Part shown: positions 48,972 to 62,926 of the stretch, one piece after another
How the letters are laid out: every line of letters starts with the position of its first letter
Numbering within the stretch: position 1 is the stretch's first letter
NCBI GenBank assembly: GCA_023014365.1
Contig: JAEBUN010000003.1
Span: 1,364,001 to 1,428,000 of the forward strand
DNA length: 64,000 bases
Origin: Lepiota brunneoincarnata
Lineage: Eukaryota > Basidiomycota > Agaricomycetes > Agaricales > Agaricaceae
Reading direction: 5' to 3'
Made by a program: the position numbers and the translations under genes
Notes under the pieces: generated by a model
The model's input: only the letters and a program-made list of their open reading frames with translations
The model's database searches: none
What the model was told of the DNA's origin: nothing

Positions 48972-49320
48972 CTGTACGATCTTGACGACTTTATGAGGGT
49001 TGTGTGGATTCATGTCTTTTATTTGTTTAGAACGTGTTTTCGTCTACACTTTCGTTACGGACTTTTTTTCCCAGTTCACACATATCCTCGGTTCAACCAG
49101 GCTAATTTACACACGAATATTGCCCTGACAAACGTTGTGGTCCAATCCGGGTGGTTCTCGAGCGACGGGCGCTGTACAGGATTGACCCTGCTCAGCCACT
49201 ACCCTCCAATTCAATTCAGTTTCTATTCCTTTTACGATGACTAACGTTGACACTTAGGTTTGGGCGGCTCAAAAACTGGGCATCCCATGCAGACTGGACA
49301 ACCACCAATCTTGGGACACG
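48972..49320. other. Intergenic region
   Basis: 349 bases after the BTB gene. Some in-frame coding potential precedes the next ATG (about 49258-49320), so an upstream exon of the next gene is possible, but no junction could be fixed. Confidence 0.4.
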
Positions 49321-50020
49321 ATGATCATCGTCCTCACTCAACAAACCTCTTTCTTTCTAGTATCGCGCATCCCGCTCTATCATAATGCTCTCAAAAGCTT
49401 GCTTTTCCGACTCGCCGCACTCCTTTTACAAACCATGGCCATCAAGCTCTTCGGCTACATAGCCTACAAAATGGGTTCCTACACATCCTTCGTGATATTC
49501 ACGGAAGGCTTCGTTCAAAAGTTTTTTTTATCTCCAATCCCGCAAATGGAGAAAACAAAGTCTTCTCGTCCCAGCGACGGGTGTTTTTGACACGCTACTC
49601 TGGTCATTAGACAAACCAGGCTACATTATTCAGTCGTCCACCGTTACAGCTTCTTCCCTCGCGTCACGTCTGGCTGCTAGTCCAGCATACCTTATCACTC
49701 TTACCCACCGATCCAAAGACCCCCAGAAGCTTAACCTTGGCGAAGCTTTTGCCGCCAACCTGTATCAACCTGGCTTCAACATTTCTTTCCCCGGCACCAA
49801 AAGCATCGGAAAACGTGCAATGAAAATTGACCATCTGAAGCATCCACCAGAATTATCCGTTGAGGATACTGGTTCACATATAGTGCTCCGCACCCCAGGT
49901 GGTGGCCACTTAACGAATGCCTCCGATCTGCCTAAGGAAACCACCAGGCTGGATGTCGATGGCCAAACCACCCTTCTACACGAGCGCAAACGTGGATACA
50001 ACAGTTTACCACAAGTCTAG
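49321..50020 (+). CDS. Hypothetical protein with N-terminal hydrophobic region
   Basis: Two open segments (49321-49520 and 49561-50020) join over a 40-nt intron (gtttttttta...caaag) into 660 nt, giving 219 residues. The N-terminal part is hydrophobic (LLFRLAALLLQTMAIKLFGY) and could be a membrane helix. The second exon reads LLVPATGVFDTLLWSLDKPG and then a hydrophilic tail rich in charged residues. No family was recognised. The intron is shorter than others here and its donor is weak, so a frameshifted remnant or a different start exon remains possible. Confidence 0.5.
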
Positions 50021-51437
50021 CCTGCCTCATTCTATTCTAGATTTTCCAGTAGCTCTGCTTGTTGTATACTAATGGGAGGCTACAATTATGATGGTCCGTT
50101 AACGCGGGGAATATGTTACTATTGCCTTGGTACTCTGGGTGGACTTTAACTGCATTACTAACCAAGTAATTTGTTAACTCGAACTTTGACTTATTCCCCC
50201 CCCCCCCCTTGGGCCAACGTCCTTTCTGGGGACGCCCGAGTTGAAGGCATTCTTACAGGCCGCAGTCTGACCAGGTGGCCTTGGAAATATTATCCCTCAC
50301 CAGCCTTATCCTCACAAGAGTTTTACAATTAGGACCTTGGGACAGAGTCGAGTGAATGAAGGGCGAGGCCAAGACAACCGACAAAAGGGCTGGACGAATG
50401 GGGAAAGGTGGTGTTTACAGTCGGGTACAGTGCAGGCAAACACCCGTGGACCATGTGCCGACCCGGAACTACAGCCACAACACTCTTATCTGCCACTCAT
50501 TTTGTCCACACTGATGAAGCGCAGACTTGAGCTACTCGATTTATTGCAAGGTAGTTTTGTGGGTAACGCTAACATAATTTACGATCTTGAGAACACTCGA
50601 GCAATACGTTCTCTACGTGGACATCGTTTTGTGAGGTATTGGCCCGAGATTAGCCGAGAACGCACATTGTTTGTATGTCTTGCACGATATCCGAGCTATT
50701 TGAAATGGTATCCGGGGCGGCGGAATTGGTAGCTGTGAAAATAAAGTATGTCCTGTCTACTTTGACAAGGAAAGGGATTTGGAGCAACCTTGCGCGGCGC
50801 GTCGCGCCCCCGTCCCGCGGTCCATGGGCTGGTTGAAATCCTCTATTATGGTGAGAGGACGACCAGACAGTGTCCGTTTGATGCTAGTTGGTCGGCGCCG
50901 GGATATCAACTGGATCCGCTTGGTTAATCGAGTTTCCAGTATTCGGGAGCGACTCACGGAGTCTGAAGCAGTGGTCTTTGAAAAGGCAGACATGGGTATC
51001 GACAGGCTTCTCGAGTGCCAATATTTTATACGCAGGTATAAAAAATAATCGGTGACTTCATCATGACGATAACGGTTGCATGGGTTGGAACCAGGGTGAT
51101 GGAATCAGAGTATAGGCAGAATGGAGTCCAACCATGTGCATCCAGTTCCACACCGGGAATTTTCGTTCTCTTGTCTTGGAGCAATCCACCGTCCCTAAAT
51201 ATGTTTATGTCCGAGATAGCTCATTGTAATTGCATTGCAGTGCCTGATTTCACAGCCTGCGATCAGCCACAACTCGATGCGCATTATCGGGAGTCGGGAC
51301 GGACAAAAGAAAGCACACGATGCTGTCCACCTTGAGCTAGAAGACAATTGATCATCCATGGATGCTGGGTAGTCTAGCGACGCCGCAAACTCTATAAAGA
51401 CCCTTCTCTCTCTCTCTTTGACTTCGTCTTCAGCCCC
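50021..51437. other. Intergenic region without recognised gene
   Basis: About 1.4 kb. It contains a poly-C run (about 50196-50208) and several open frames (50337-50732, 50779-51048, 51063-51335, +) with no domain, no supporting splice sites and mixed composition. A CT tract and TATA box near 51391-51419 belong to the next small gene. Confidence 0.5.
51393..51398 (+). promoter_or_regulatory. TATA box (TATAAA)
   Basis: TATAAA 40 nt upstream of the ATG at 51438, followed by a CT-rich initiator-like tract (51404-51419) typical of fungal transcription starts. Confidence 0.5.
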
Positions 51438-51717
51438 ATGGCCTTTAACCTCTCCTATCTGATCTTGACGCCCAGCCGTATTCGCTTGCCCAATGGTTCC
51501 CCACCCTCTTCGCCCATGGGAAAGGCAAGGTCAGTGTGAGATTGTCTGGGGTGTATATGGGGAGTGAATCTAAGTTAGCCTTTGAATGCTCAGGCCAGCA
51601 CACTGGTATTGGTCGATGAGGGACATGAGCCGCGGCAAATCACCCCGTTCTACGGGCCCTGCCTCTTCGCGTCGCGAGGCAGATAGTGTCCTGATTTCCC
51701 CCACCACACCCTCTTAA
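51438..51717 (+). CDS. Small 71-residue hypothetical protein
   Basis: Two exons (51438-51529, 51594-51717) joined over a 64-nt GT-AG intron (gtcagt...atgctcag) give 216 nt with ATG and TAA in frame, giving 71 residues. The N-terminus is hydrophobic then Pro/Ser-rich (MAFNLSYLILTPSRIRLPNG). The second half is basic and Ser/Arg-rich (SRGKSPRSTGPASSRREAD). A TATA box and pyrimidine tract sit at the expected distance upstream. No family recognised. It is too short for automated open-frame calling but has all gene signals. Confidence 0.55.
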
Positions 51718-52173
51718 TCTGTGCGCTATATACCCCAGAGGCATGACTTGTGTATGTTCTACCCCCTGTCAAATGCTTCTAGCGCCGATAATTTCTCAGA
51801 GTTCTATGTTACATTAATCTCGCGTTTCTTTCATTGTATTTCCCATCAATCTCCGCTGTCAGCCTGTTCCTGCTGTGGTTAGAAGTTCGATACCCTGTCC
51901 CATTTCTTGGAGCTGCTTGTATCTCAATTATCATCGCTTTTATCCGTCGAAGAAAAGGATGGAACGAAAAAAAAATGGCATATGGTAAAAGCAGGTCAAA
52001 GCTATTATGTGAGGTCTTGATATACAAAGTGTAGCCATGTGTGCAAGGAATGTTCACCGAAGGTACATATGCAAGGAAACGAACGTGATGAGAAGTAGAG
52101 TTCCAAAACGAAAGGAAAGAAGACAATGTCCCGGCAGAATACAATTAACGCCAGCAGGCCTCAGTTTCAGCTT
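51718..52173. other. Convergent 3' regions
   Basis: 456 bases between the small gene stop and the convergent BUD6 stop. Contains T- and A-runs; no gene seen. Confidence 0.6.
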
Positions 52174-55100
52174 TCACCCTGAAGGGGTCGTAGGAGTGGT
52201 CGGCTCGTCTGAAATCCCATTCGCGCTCGACGCATTCCCAATCGAACCCGAGGCGAAAGACGAGACCGATCCCCCTGTAAACATCGCTTTCAGTGTAATC
52301 TCATTTTTCTTCTGCCTCACCCTCTCTACCTCCTCTGCCCCACCCGTCAGCTTCAGTTTCTTCTGCCCCACGAATTCAGTCAGCTCCATCTGCAAATCAT
52401 CCGACCGGGCAGCCAACTGTTTCTGCCTATTCTTCTGGTTCGCCTCAATCGCCTTGAGCCTTCTCGTGGGATCCACTGCTGCTCCTCGAATTTCCTGCAT
52501 CACGGTGCTTAACCCATTGTGCCCCTCATCAGGCGGCGGAGGTCGGTACCCACGACGACCGCCTCGGGGCAAACCGTTCGTTCCGGAACCTCGGAGGTTG
52601 ACTACTTGCTCGACGTGTCCATAAACTTCCACCACAGCTTTATAGTCCTCTAGCAGGTCGGCTAGGAATTCTTCCTGATGGGTTAGGAATTGCTGTTCTT
52701 CCACGATGTTCTGCAATTCCTCTTCCCACGTCTTCTTCCACATTGGTTTGATTGTGTTGATATGTTCCTTTAGACTCTCCAGCTCCGTCGCCACGCTCTC
52801 GATGTCTTTCTTGATGGACTTGAAGTGCTGAGGCTTGGGCGTTACCTGCCGCTTGAGCACGTCATCCTTGATGTTCTCTACGATGTCTTGGAGTTTCTCG
52901 ACCTCTGTCAAGACATTCTGGCTACGGATATCGAGTTTTTGTTTCCCAGAGTCGATATATGCCCGGGCTCCACCCACGGTCGAGTTTGCAAGTTGGTTGA
53001 CGTTCTTTGTTTGGCTCCGCAGGGCACCCAACGACTCTTTTGTCTGCTTCATAAACTCCGTGTACAGCTGTCGCATGACACCGATGTCCCTCCGCAGGTT
53101 CTGCACCTCATCAAACTGAGTACGTAAATCCGCGACGACTCTGTTGCTATAATCCGAGAGCACCGAGGCCCCAGTCATCTGGGGTTGTAGGGACTGCCCT
53201 GTCATCTGTGGAAAAACTTGTGTCGCAGTGGACGGGGTTTTTTGGTTGAATGTCTGAGCGATGAGGGGTGAATCCCCAACAAAGCGCGATAATCTGCGAG
53301 CGGCAGACTGGAACTGTCGGTCTGTGGGTCGCGGTGCCGGTGTACTTTCGGCGAGCGGCTGTGTGACGATGTGAGGAAGCTGCATAGAGGATCTGTTGTT
53401 TGTGACTGCGACTTTGAGGTCCTTGATATCTTGGTGGAGACTGGATATTTGCGAGTCAATGTGCTGTTTGATCTGATCGAGGGCTACAAGGGGTCAGGTA
53501 GGGATGTGGAGCGTATATAAAATGAGAGCTCACGTTCAATGTTCAGCGAAAGCAGACACTTTTCCTTTACTTCGTCGACATCCTCTAGCTCGTACTGGAC
53601 ACCACTTGAGGGATCACGAATATAAATGGCAGGGAAGTTTTCCAGCCCGGGGTTGTACGCGAACTTGTCAACGAAGAGCATACGCAAGCCGGAGAATGAG
53701 AGCCCGGGTTCGATGGTCACTTTCTTGACTTCACGACCTAGTTGAAGAAACAAGGGTTATCTTGGTCGAAGCTGCGCCGGAGCCTGATTTTCCAGCCGTT
53801 TCAACAACGGCCTTGGGTTCTGGCGAGCGAGAAGGGGTCACAGGTAATGGAGGGACAGCCGGTGTGGTTGGCCGTGACGCTGGCCGTGAATGCGTACCCT
53901 CCCCTTGTCCTCCAGCTTCCTCATCGTCGACTTCTGCAAGAACCGCCAACTCTCCGGGCGTAAGAGCGTTCGAGGCAGCTAAGGAACGCCTATTGGGGTG
54001 CCCACGCAGAGATCCCCTCACTCCACTGTTTGTGATCTTCGAGATATTGTAAGTCGAAAACCGTTTCGAGGCCCTCCGTTCAAGTGCGTCACTCTTCTTG
54101 AGTGCCGCGAGAGAGTTTGCGACGGCAGGGGCAGTTTCCATGGATGGTGTATAAGGGACCTGGGGTGTTTCATTGTTCTGCTCTAACGGTGTGTGGGGGC
54201 TTGAGGGCTCGATGACTACAGCGGGGGGCGGGGCGACGGGTTTGTCGACGAGAGAATATCGCTTCACGCTTGCTGGGACGGGAGAGCCGGTGGGAAGGGG
54301 GGCGGCTTCGGGATCCGGTTGAGATATGTCAGGATGTTGAGGGTGCGTTCGCTCAAGGATCGAAGCTGCTGTAGAAGGTTGTCTGCGATGTTGCAAAGTA
54401 GTAGGATCAGCTGAAGGGAGTGGTTGTGAGTCATGAGGCGGGCCCGTCTGCTGTTCGACAATCATTGGAACAAATCCTCCAATGAACTGTTGTGGCTGTT
54501 CATCGCCGTTGCCTGCTCCCGGTGTGCTTCCTTGCGAGCTCTGCGATGTAACCTCTCTCTTCCTTGTCGATGGATGTCCGCTCCTCCGCAAACTATCCCT
54601 CTGCACGCCATCCTCACTGTTAGTCGTCCTCGCAGACTCTGGACGATGCCCCATTTCCCTCCTGCGGGAGGATCGGCTCTCAGTCCTCTCGTGTCCCAGC
54701 CCATCTGACCGGTGGCGATGATCGGACATGATTTTCCGGTATATCGACTGTTTCCCCCGCAGGCCTTGAAGCAGGTTCGTAATAATCTGTCGCACATTTG
54801 GAAGGTAGATCTCCAAATTGTCTGGCGTTGCATCTTCTGAGAGACACTGCTCGAGTACAACTCGCAAACCATCTGGTACTGACAACAGCTCCCTGTCATA
54901 GAGCGAATGATAATTAGAGAGCCCCACACCCAAGGATAGTATCCCAAATGAGAGGCTTGAGACTCACGACATATCAATGTTGAACGACGCGAATGCGGTG
55001 ACAGCTGTGTTAAAGTCGTTACCGAACTGTACATATGCATCGCTAACCGCATTTTCGTCTATCTTCTGCTCGCTCCAGTGTGTCAAGGATTCGAGCAATG

Positions 55101-55308
55101 CCTTGATAGACACTAATAGACGGGTCACAGCGGATTCCACGGCTGGCTTCATGGGAAGGTAGGGAGTCAGTGGTTATGGAGGGTGATCAGGGCAACAGAT
55201 TCTCACATGGGCTCGCTCTCGCGTTCTTTCGCGTCCAGAATGATTCGATGATATCGAGTGGGTATCGCGCCGTGACTGGGGCGGCCTTGAGGATGCCGTT
55301 GACGACAT
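52174..55308 (-). CDS. BUD6: Bud6/Aip3 actin-interacting polarity factor
   Basis: Formin cofactor that binds actin and promotes cable nucleation at growth sites. The C-terminal AIP3 domain is clear: VTIEPGLSFSGLRMLFVDKF, IYIRDPSSGVQYELEDVDEV, then a long coiled coil (FDEVQNLRRDIGVMRQLYTEFM; KLQDIVENIKDDVLKRQ; EELQNIVEEQQFLTHQEEFL). The N-terminal part contains AVESAVTRLLVSIKALLESL, also typical, and a Ser/Pro-rich linker. The start was placed at ATG 55308-55306, because exon 1 then reads MSSTASSRPPQSRRDTHSIS and splices in phase 0 to PAVESAVTRLL. The longer open frame beginning at 55397 is in another frame and cannot be joined. Exon 2 joins to ELLSVPDGLRVVLEQCL. Ends PTTPTTPSG with stop at 52174. 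Confidence 0.91.
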
Positions 55309-55455
55309 GACAGAGCGCCAACAGCTTGTATTACGAGGGGGGTGTGGACGGAGGGGATGTTGCCTCGGGGGTCAAGAAGAATGATTTTGGCTGCCATGTT
55401 AGCCGTGGAAATATATTGCCTTTCGTGGAATAAATTATAAGTCTACAATACAATC

Positions 55456-57972
55456 TTAGGATGATAGTGGTGCAGCCCCTGGTCCAGCTAAAATCATCTC
55501 ATCCACAATGTCGTCGTGCTCAGTTCGTTTCCATGTCTTGATAGTCTCTCCGTAGTCCGAGATCTCGTATACTCGGAATCTGCGATCAAATCTGGAAAAG
55601 TGTGTGAGTAGGGGACGAGAATGCCAGTGCTTCGACGACTCACCCTATCTTTCCATATCCCGAGTAGGAGCTGGAGGACAACTTGTTAGCACATGGGGGT
55701 AGGGATCCACACATTTCTCACCTTCCACCGCCGAAACAGAGCCAAACGCCTTTGACACGGCGACAATTCTCCGTAACTGTTCCAGCCATCAGGAATGTTC
55801 CGTTTTGACATGACAAAGACCTACTGTGAACGTGGCCGTTTCCAATCACTTTAACTTCAGGGACATTCCCATTCGACGTGTGGTCACTCTCTTTGGCTTT
55901 GAGAATGCCTTGTTCAAACATGCCTCCATTCTGCTTTGCATTGCCAGGTGGCTCTTGACCACTGATACCCACGTCGAGGAGTTTCTTCGATTGTGGATCG
56001 ATATCAGCTTTGGAGTAGGATTCGGGCCTAGCAAACGAGGGTCAGTACTACCGTTGCTGACCACTAAAGACTAGCATACAGAGGTATATGGAAGAACATC
56101 AACGCATTGGGTTTAGCAAGTCGTCGTCTACCAGCGGCGAATTGATCTTCACCCTGCCTTGCTTGGAAGTTGTGTCCGAGGTCCTTCGCAGTATCTGGCC
56201 TGAATGGCCGTTCAATCTGCTTGATAGAACTAGATTCTCGCAGGAACCAGTTAATTTGGGACTAGCCTAGTTTAGCTTCCACCCCTCGTGAAGTCGATGC
56301 GCAACTTACTTCGCGGAAGTAATCATAAGCAGTAGGGGTGAAGAAGCCGAAGAAGTCAAGCATGCCTCTCGAATAACTTCCCGAATCCAGGAAATATAGA
56401 GAAAGTAGATGAGTTTTAGACCTGAGTAAAGCAAGCCAGTCATTCCTCGGTGCAAGGCTATGAGCAGGAAAAAAGTTGATTGTAACGCACGGATCTGCAC
56501 TTTTCACCTTCAGTACATAATTTCCAACCCCATGTACATCTCTGGGACCCTCGTTCCACTAAACTATACGGAAGGCCTTTCATGAGCATCACTTGTGCAT
56601 CTTTACCGACACCGTCGTCCTCGTCGTGATTTCCAAAGACAGCTGCCCAAGGAATCTTGTGTTTTATGACGGCTTTTGCGAATTTCGCAAGGACAGACAT
56701 AGGGTCCCAGGATGTCCCTTGACCATTTAGCTGGTCACCAGTGAATACCACCAAATCAGGTTTTTCCAAATCAAGGGCGCGAGATAAGAGAGTTGAGGTT
56801 AGGTTGTCCGAGGCAGCACAAGGCTTAAGATCAGTGTCGCGGCATTGTCCTGGAGCGACAGAGAAATGAAGATCGGCAACCTGCAAAATCTTGAATCTTC
56901 CCTCTCTGGAGAAGTGTAGGGGTGGAGCACGAGGTGGTCCTACGGCACCTTCAATGGATGGTCAACTAGAATTGCCTAGATGACTCACGTTTTACACCTT
57001 TGCGTAGTGCAATGTGCACGGCTTGGACCCGGTCAGTCGCCGCCGTTGTAGGCGGCTGGATTTTCTCGAACCCATACCAGGGTTCGTCGTCGCCAAATGA
57101 TACGTCCAGCTCTGTAATGATGTTCGCCTTCTCTCCCGCGGTCATTTGGCTTGCAGTCTTTCCAACGCGATACCACAGGATATAAAGGTGGGGAGCGCAG
57201 AACACCCGCACGTAGTGACAGGTCTGCTTTTCTCCATCCATCCAATTGGATAAGGTTCTTCGCGCTCGGGAAGCAGTCGAATATCAGTTATGAGGTTGAT
57301 ATCGTGGCGTCGGGTGCGACGATAGTAAATATTCTGAAAACATCAAGTCAAAATTTGGCCCATCAAGTTCTTCTACACTTACTAGCCACCCCGACAGGGA
57401 GCCAGCTTCCCAGTTCAAGTTGGGCTCTACACGGACCCATTTGCCCTTGATAGCATCTTGTTCGCTTGTAGAGTCTGGTGCACAAAGACCCCCGTATAAT
57501 TCAGGATTCACTAGGCAATGTGTAACGGCTATTTCTGACACTATTGCATTACGTGTCATTTTGGTGGTTGCAAATAACCAGAATGTATATATCACTCACA
57601 TCCAGTGTTATGAGGTAAGGTCGGATTCCAAACGTCGAGAGGAAGACCAGCATAGTCGATGTTTTCTTCGGTAGCGGTAACATTCCACCAGTCAACATCA
57701 CCCTGGGCTTCACTGTCACTGCCTCCGGAGGGTGAACTAGATCCCTTGCCATTGTTGGTGTTGCTGGGCCCAGTCGCTGCGCCTACGTTGATTGCTTTCT
57801 CTTCCACCGACTCCCAGGACTGCCAGCCTAGTCGTTGGATGATTCCGGGTCCAGGTGTAGGTTGATATAGTATGAAGATCCATGTGAGGAGGAAAGAGAA
57901 ACCGATGACAGTAGTTACGGGTAGACAAACGGAGCGCAGAGCTCGCAAAATACGAAAGCAAGATACGGCCAT
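55456..57972 (-). CDS. DCR2: Dcr2-type calcineurin-like phosphoesterase
   Basis: Metallophosphoesterase with an N-terminal signal anchor (VTTVIGFSFLLTWIFILY). Catalytic motifs in order: ILQVADLHFS (D-x-H), VVFTGDQLNG (GDxx), WAAVFGNHDEDDG (GNHD) and near the C-terminus GNGHVH (GHxH). The luminal N-terminal region includes WNPTLPHNT, HCLVNPELYGGLC and WYRVGKTASQMTAGEKANII. The C-terminus after the last intron ends EMILAGPGAAPLSS with TAA at 55458-55456. Many short introns split the 3' half. Yeast Dcr2 links cell-cycle entry and the unfolded-protein response by dephosphorylating Ire1 and Sic1. Start at MAVSCFRILRAL; an upstream in-frame ATG (58059) would overlap the divergent gene's leader. Confidence 0.88.
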
Positions 57973-58145
57973 AGTGGCAGGGAGTAGACCAGTCTCAGGC
58001 TGGGAGAGGACCAGCTCGGCGTCCAAAGAGTAAGTTGGACACGCCTTCCAATCAAGCATGGGCCATTAACATCCCTGACCACGTGACGAGAATAACATTA
58101 TTCCGAAGGTTTTACCCGCGCCGGGCCCTTCCTCTCCAAGCTGTA

Positions 58146-59051
58146 ATGCAGCTCCTCGGTCGCAGCCTCAATTCCCTCCGTCTCTACTCAACGAAACCAC
58201 CTCAACGCTCTCTTCAGGAAGGGGCGCTCGTTGCTCGGACAGCCTCCACACCGCTTGCTGTTCGTCTCCGCAGGGACAGAAAATTTGGTCCTACCCAGCC
58301 AGGCGCAAGCGACGCGACACCCGATGGCCTAACTCCTTCTGACTTCGCCCGTTACAAACGTCGTTTGGCGTTGGGACTCATTCCTAAAATTGATGGGGGG
58401 TCTCTCACACCCATGGAATGGATAGAGAAACAGAACGCACGGAGATCACGCCTGCGTGGTGTCAAATCCTTCAAGAAGGATGGGCAGCAGGAGACCCAGG
58501 TCGTTGGTCAACCCATCTATCTCCCCAATATTATATTCCGCTTTGTTCGAAACTACACCCATCCCGGAGAGCCGTACAATCCTTACGAAGCTACCTTCCG
58601 TATCCCTCACTCCGTCACCAAGACCGATATCCGCTCTTATCTCCTTGCCGTCTATGGTGTCAAAACCACGTACATTCGTACTGACAACTACCTTGCCCCC
58701 ATACCCAACCGGGGCCGCCGTACACAGACATACAAGTCGTTTAAGCGTGCTGTCGTGGGTCTCGTTGATCCTTTCTACTACCCGCACCGCTTGGAGGATA
58801 TGCCAAAAGAAGAACGTACCAAGCGTGAGGAATGGATCGAGCAGAACTTCCATATACGGGAATACCAGCATTCTCGCAAGCTGGAGCTGTTGCGCATCAG
58901 CAAGGGTATGCTACTTAAGGCACCTTATGCTACGAAGCGTTCGCATGTGTTGAAGCTGGTTGCGGAACGGAGACAGAAGCGGGAGGAGCTTGTTTCTCAG
59001 ATTGCTGGAGAATGGAAGGGTATGAGAGAGCGAGGAGAGGAGATTACCTAG
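58146..59051 (+). CDS. MRP20: Mitochondrial large ribosomal protein uL23m
   Basis: Single-exon gene; 301 residues from ATG 58146. The N-terminus is Arg/Ser/Leu-rich (MQLLGRSLNSLRLYSTKPPQ) and looks like a mitochondrial presequence. The core reads IYLPNIIFRFVRNYTHPGEP, ATFRIPHSVTKTDIRSYLLAVYGVKTTYIRTDNY, the uL23 fold that sits at the polypeptide exit tunnel, and is followed by RRTQTYKSFKRAVVGL. The long basic C-terminal extension is typical of fungal mitochondrial uL23. The open frame extends upstream to 58035 but the presequence favours 58146. It is divergent from the DCR2 gene. Confidence 0.9.
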   Translation: MQLLGRSLNSLRLYSTKPPQRSLQEGALVARTASTPLAVRLRRDRKFGPTQPGASDATPDGLTPSDFARYKRRLALGLIPKIDGGSLTPMEWIEKQNARRSRLRGVKSFKKDGQQETQVVGQPIYLPNIIFRFVRNYTHPGEPYNPYEATFRIPHSVTKTDIRSYLLAVYGVKTTYIRTDNYLAPIPNRGRRTQTYKSFKRAVVGLVDPFYYPHRLEDMPKEERTKREEWIEQNFHIREYQHSRKLELLRISKGMLLKAPYATKRSHVLKLVAERRQKREELVSQIAGEWKGMRERGEEIT

Positions 59052-59098
59052 GGGAGAGAATCCGTTGAAGCAGGGCACGTGATCGTGTATTAGGTCCC

Positions 59099-59106
59099 TA
59101 TAAATA
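59099..59106 (+). promoter_or_regulatory. TATA box (TATAAATA)
   Basis: TATAAATA 49 nt upstream of the LRR-protein ATG, with an E-box CACGTG at 59076-59081 just before it. Confidence 0.5.
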
Positions 59107-59154
59107 CAGAGCTGCTGGCGATAGTTGGCTTTCTTTCCTTCCTCCCCTCTTTCC

Positions 59155-60712
59155 ATGCATCCCTCTCGAAGACTAGCTTATACACCAATTTCCTCTCCTT
59201 CGTCATCATCTAGTCTATGCATTGACTCCTCGCCACCATCTTCTCCGTCCTCGGACGCCCTTCACCTGAATTCTTTTGACCTGGGGAAACTTGCCGACCC
59301 CTTCTCTGGGAGCTTCAATGCAACGAAGACACCGCCTCAGTATGAGAAGAAACAAAAAAGGCGTGGTGTTCTAATGACACCCTCGTCAACACCACCAAAG
59401 CGTGCCCGACACCGTCAAGACATGGGCGACGAGGATCATCATTTCGATGGCAACATGCCTTTGCCGCTCTATTTGCAGCCTTCACCGCGGAGAGAAAAGA
59501 CCGCTCTAGAAAAGGAAGCAGAGGAATGGGATAAGCTGGACGAAGAGATATTCAGCCAACAGATGAGGGTTGTTGATGTTTCGTGAGTTCCAATGACCAT
59601 ATATGCGTATGTGGTCTAAATTGACAAGGCAATAGAGACCGACAAGTCACGTTCATACCTGATAGCATCATTCAGACATTGAAGTGTCTTGTTTGTATTC
59701 CCGCTCCGGACGACATGATGGTATTGGAAATAACAAGAACAAAAGCTGGGCACCGCCCCTTGGTGCGATCACACACAGCACCAGCACATACTTCAGGATT
59801 CCCTCGAACGTTCGGTGAGCGGACGCGGAGTAATGTCAACGTGACCTCTATGCACGGAATGAAGGACGGATTACATCTGATTCTTTCAAACAACATGATC
59901 ACGAAATTACCACGGAGCCTCTGGAGTCTGGAACGACTGACCGTTCTAACCTTACGTGAGTGACCATCTCTCCTCCCGCCCAAGGCCGTTTGTAACCTTG
60001 ACCTATTCCAGGAGGGAACCGCTTGCGGACTCTGCCCCCAGAAATATGCCGCCTCCGAAGCCTCGAGGATCTGAATGTTGCGAATAACCAGCTGCAATAT
60101 GTTCCCTCGGAGCTACTGTCCATGAACTTGCGGGTTCTTAACCTCCACCCAAACCCGTTCCTAGGGCCACCCAATTCTGAAGGCCGACCACTCAGCGGCA
60201 AGGAAACACTGGTCCCAGGCCCTGTGCTTCCCTTAACAGAAATGTTGTATCGAGTCTTGGTGTCTCCCGCACCCTCGACTCTTTTCTCCAAGGGGTGTCC
60301 CGATTCATTCCTATCCTCGTATTACGATCTACCTCTGCCACCGACTTGGTTGATCCCACCCCGGATCGCGGAGACGCTGGAGGCTTGCATTCCTGGGTCC
60401 GTCTGCCGGAGCGACCTCATGACAGAGCCACAGGATGATATCAGCATGGGAACATGTGGCAACCCCAATCATCAGGCTGAAGGTCGTCTTTTTGTGCGGC
60501 CGGTTGAACTAAGATATTCTTGGGAGAGGGTCATCGCTGGGCAGAACGCTGGTGGTTTGGTGCCGGTGAAATGGAGAGGATGTGAACGCGGGTGTCTAGA
60601 CTTTTTGGGACCAGAAAGAACGGGAGAGGTGGAGGACGTTGAGATGGCAGAGGTGGTGCAGCAGGTTCGGTTTGACGGAGGGATCGATGAGGCTGAGTTT
60701 GAGTTTGAGTAA
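59155..60712 (+). CDS. Leucine-rich-repeat protein
   Basis: Three exons (59155-59582, 59636-59955, 60012-60712) sum to 1449 nt, giving 482 residues. The N-terminus is Ser/Pro-rich (SSPSSSSSLCIDSSPPSS) with a basic KKQKRRG segment. The middle has four or five leucine-rich repeats (LHLILSNNMITKLPRSLWSL, LTVLTLRGNRLRTLPPEICR, LEDLNVANNQLQYVPSELL, LRVLNLHPNPFLGP) of the shoc2/Ras-suppressor type. The C-terminal part is probably globular and ends in an acidic tail. Similar LRR proteins of unknown role occur across fungi; I cannot name a pathway. Confidence 0.85.
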
Positions 60713-60809
60713 TAAATAAATTGCTTACGTCATGTCCATGTTATGAGGACCTGCACAGTCACACAAGACCTAGGACAATGTCTCCACGGCCTTTTTCTTC
60801 CAGAACCAC

Positions 60810-62926
<2,117 letters not shown>

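Noticed and set aside
50779..51048. Possible tRNA-like or Arg-rich coding segment
   Set aside because: No A-box/B-box pair or cloverleaf could be formed, and the frame has no known motif.
50337..51335. Three plus-strand frames in the 50-51 kb gap
   Set aside because: No recognisable domains, splice sites or promoter pattern; likely chance frames.
55203..55397. BUD6 start at the upstream ATG 55397
   Set aside because: That frame cannot be spliced to the Bud6 body; ATG 55308 gives a Ser/Arg-rich start that joins in phase 0.
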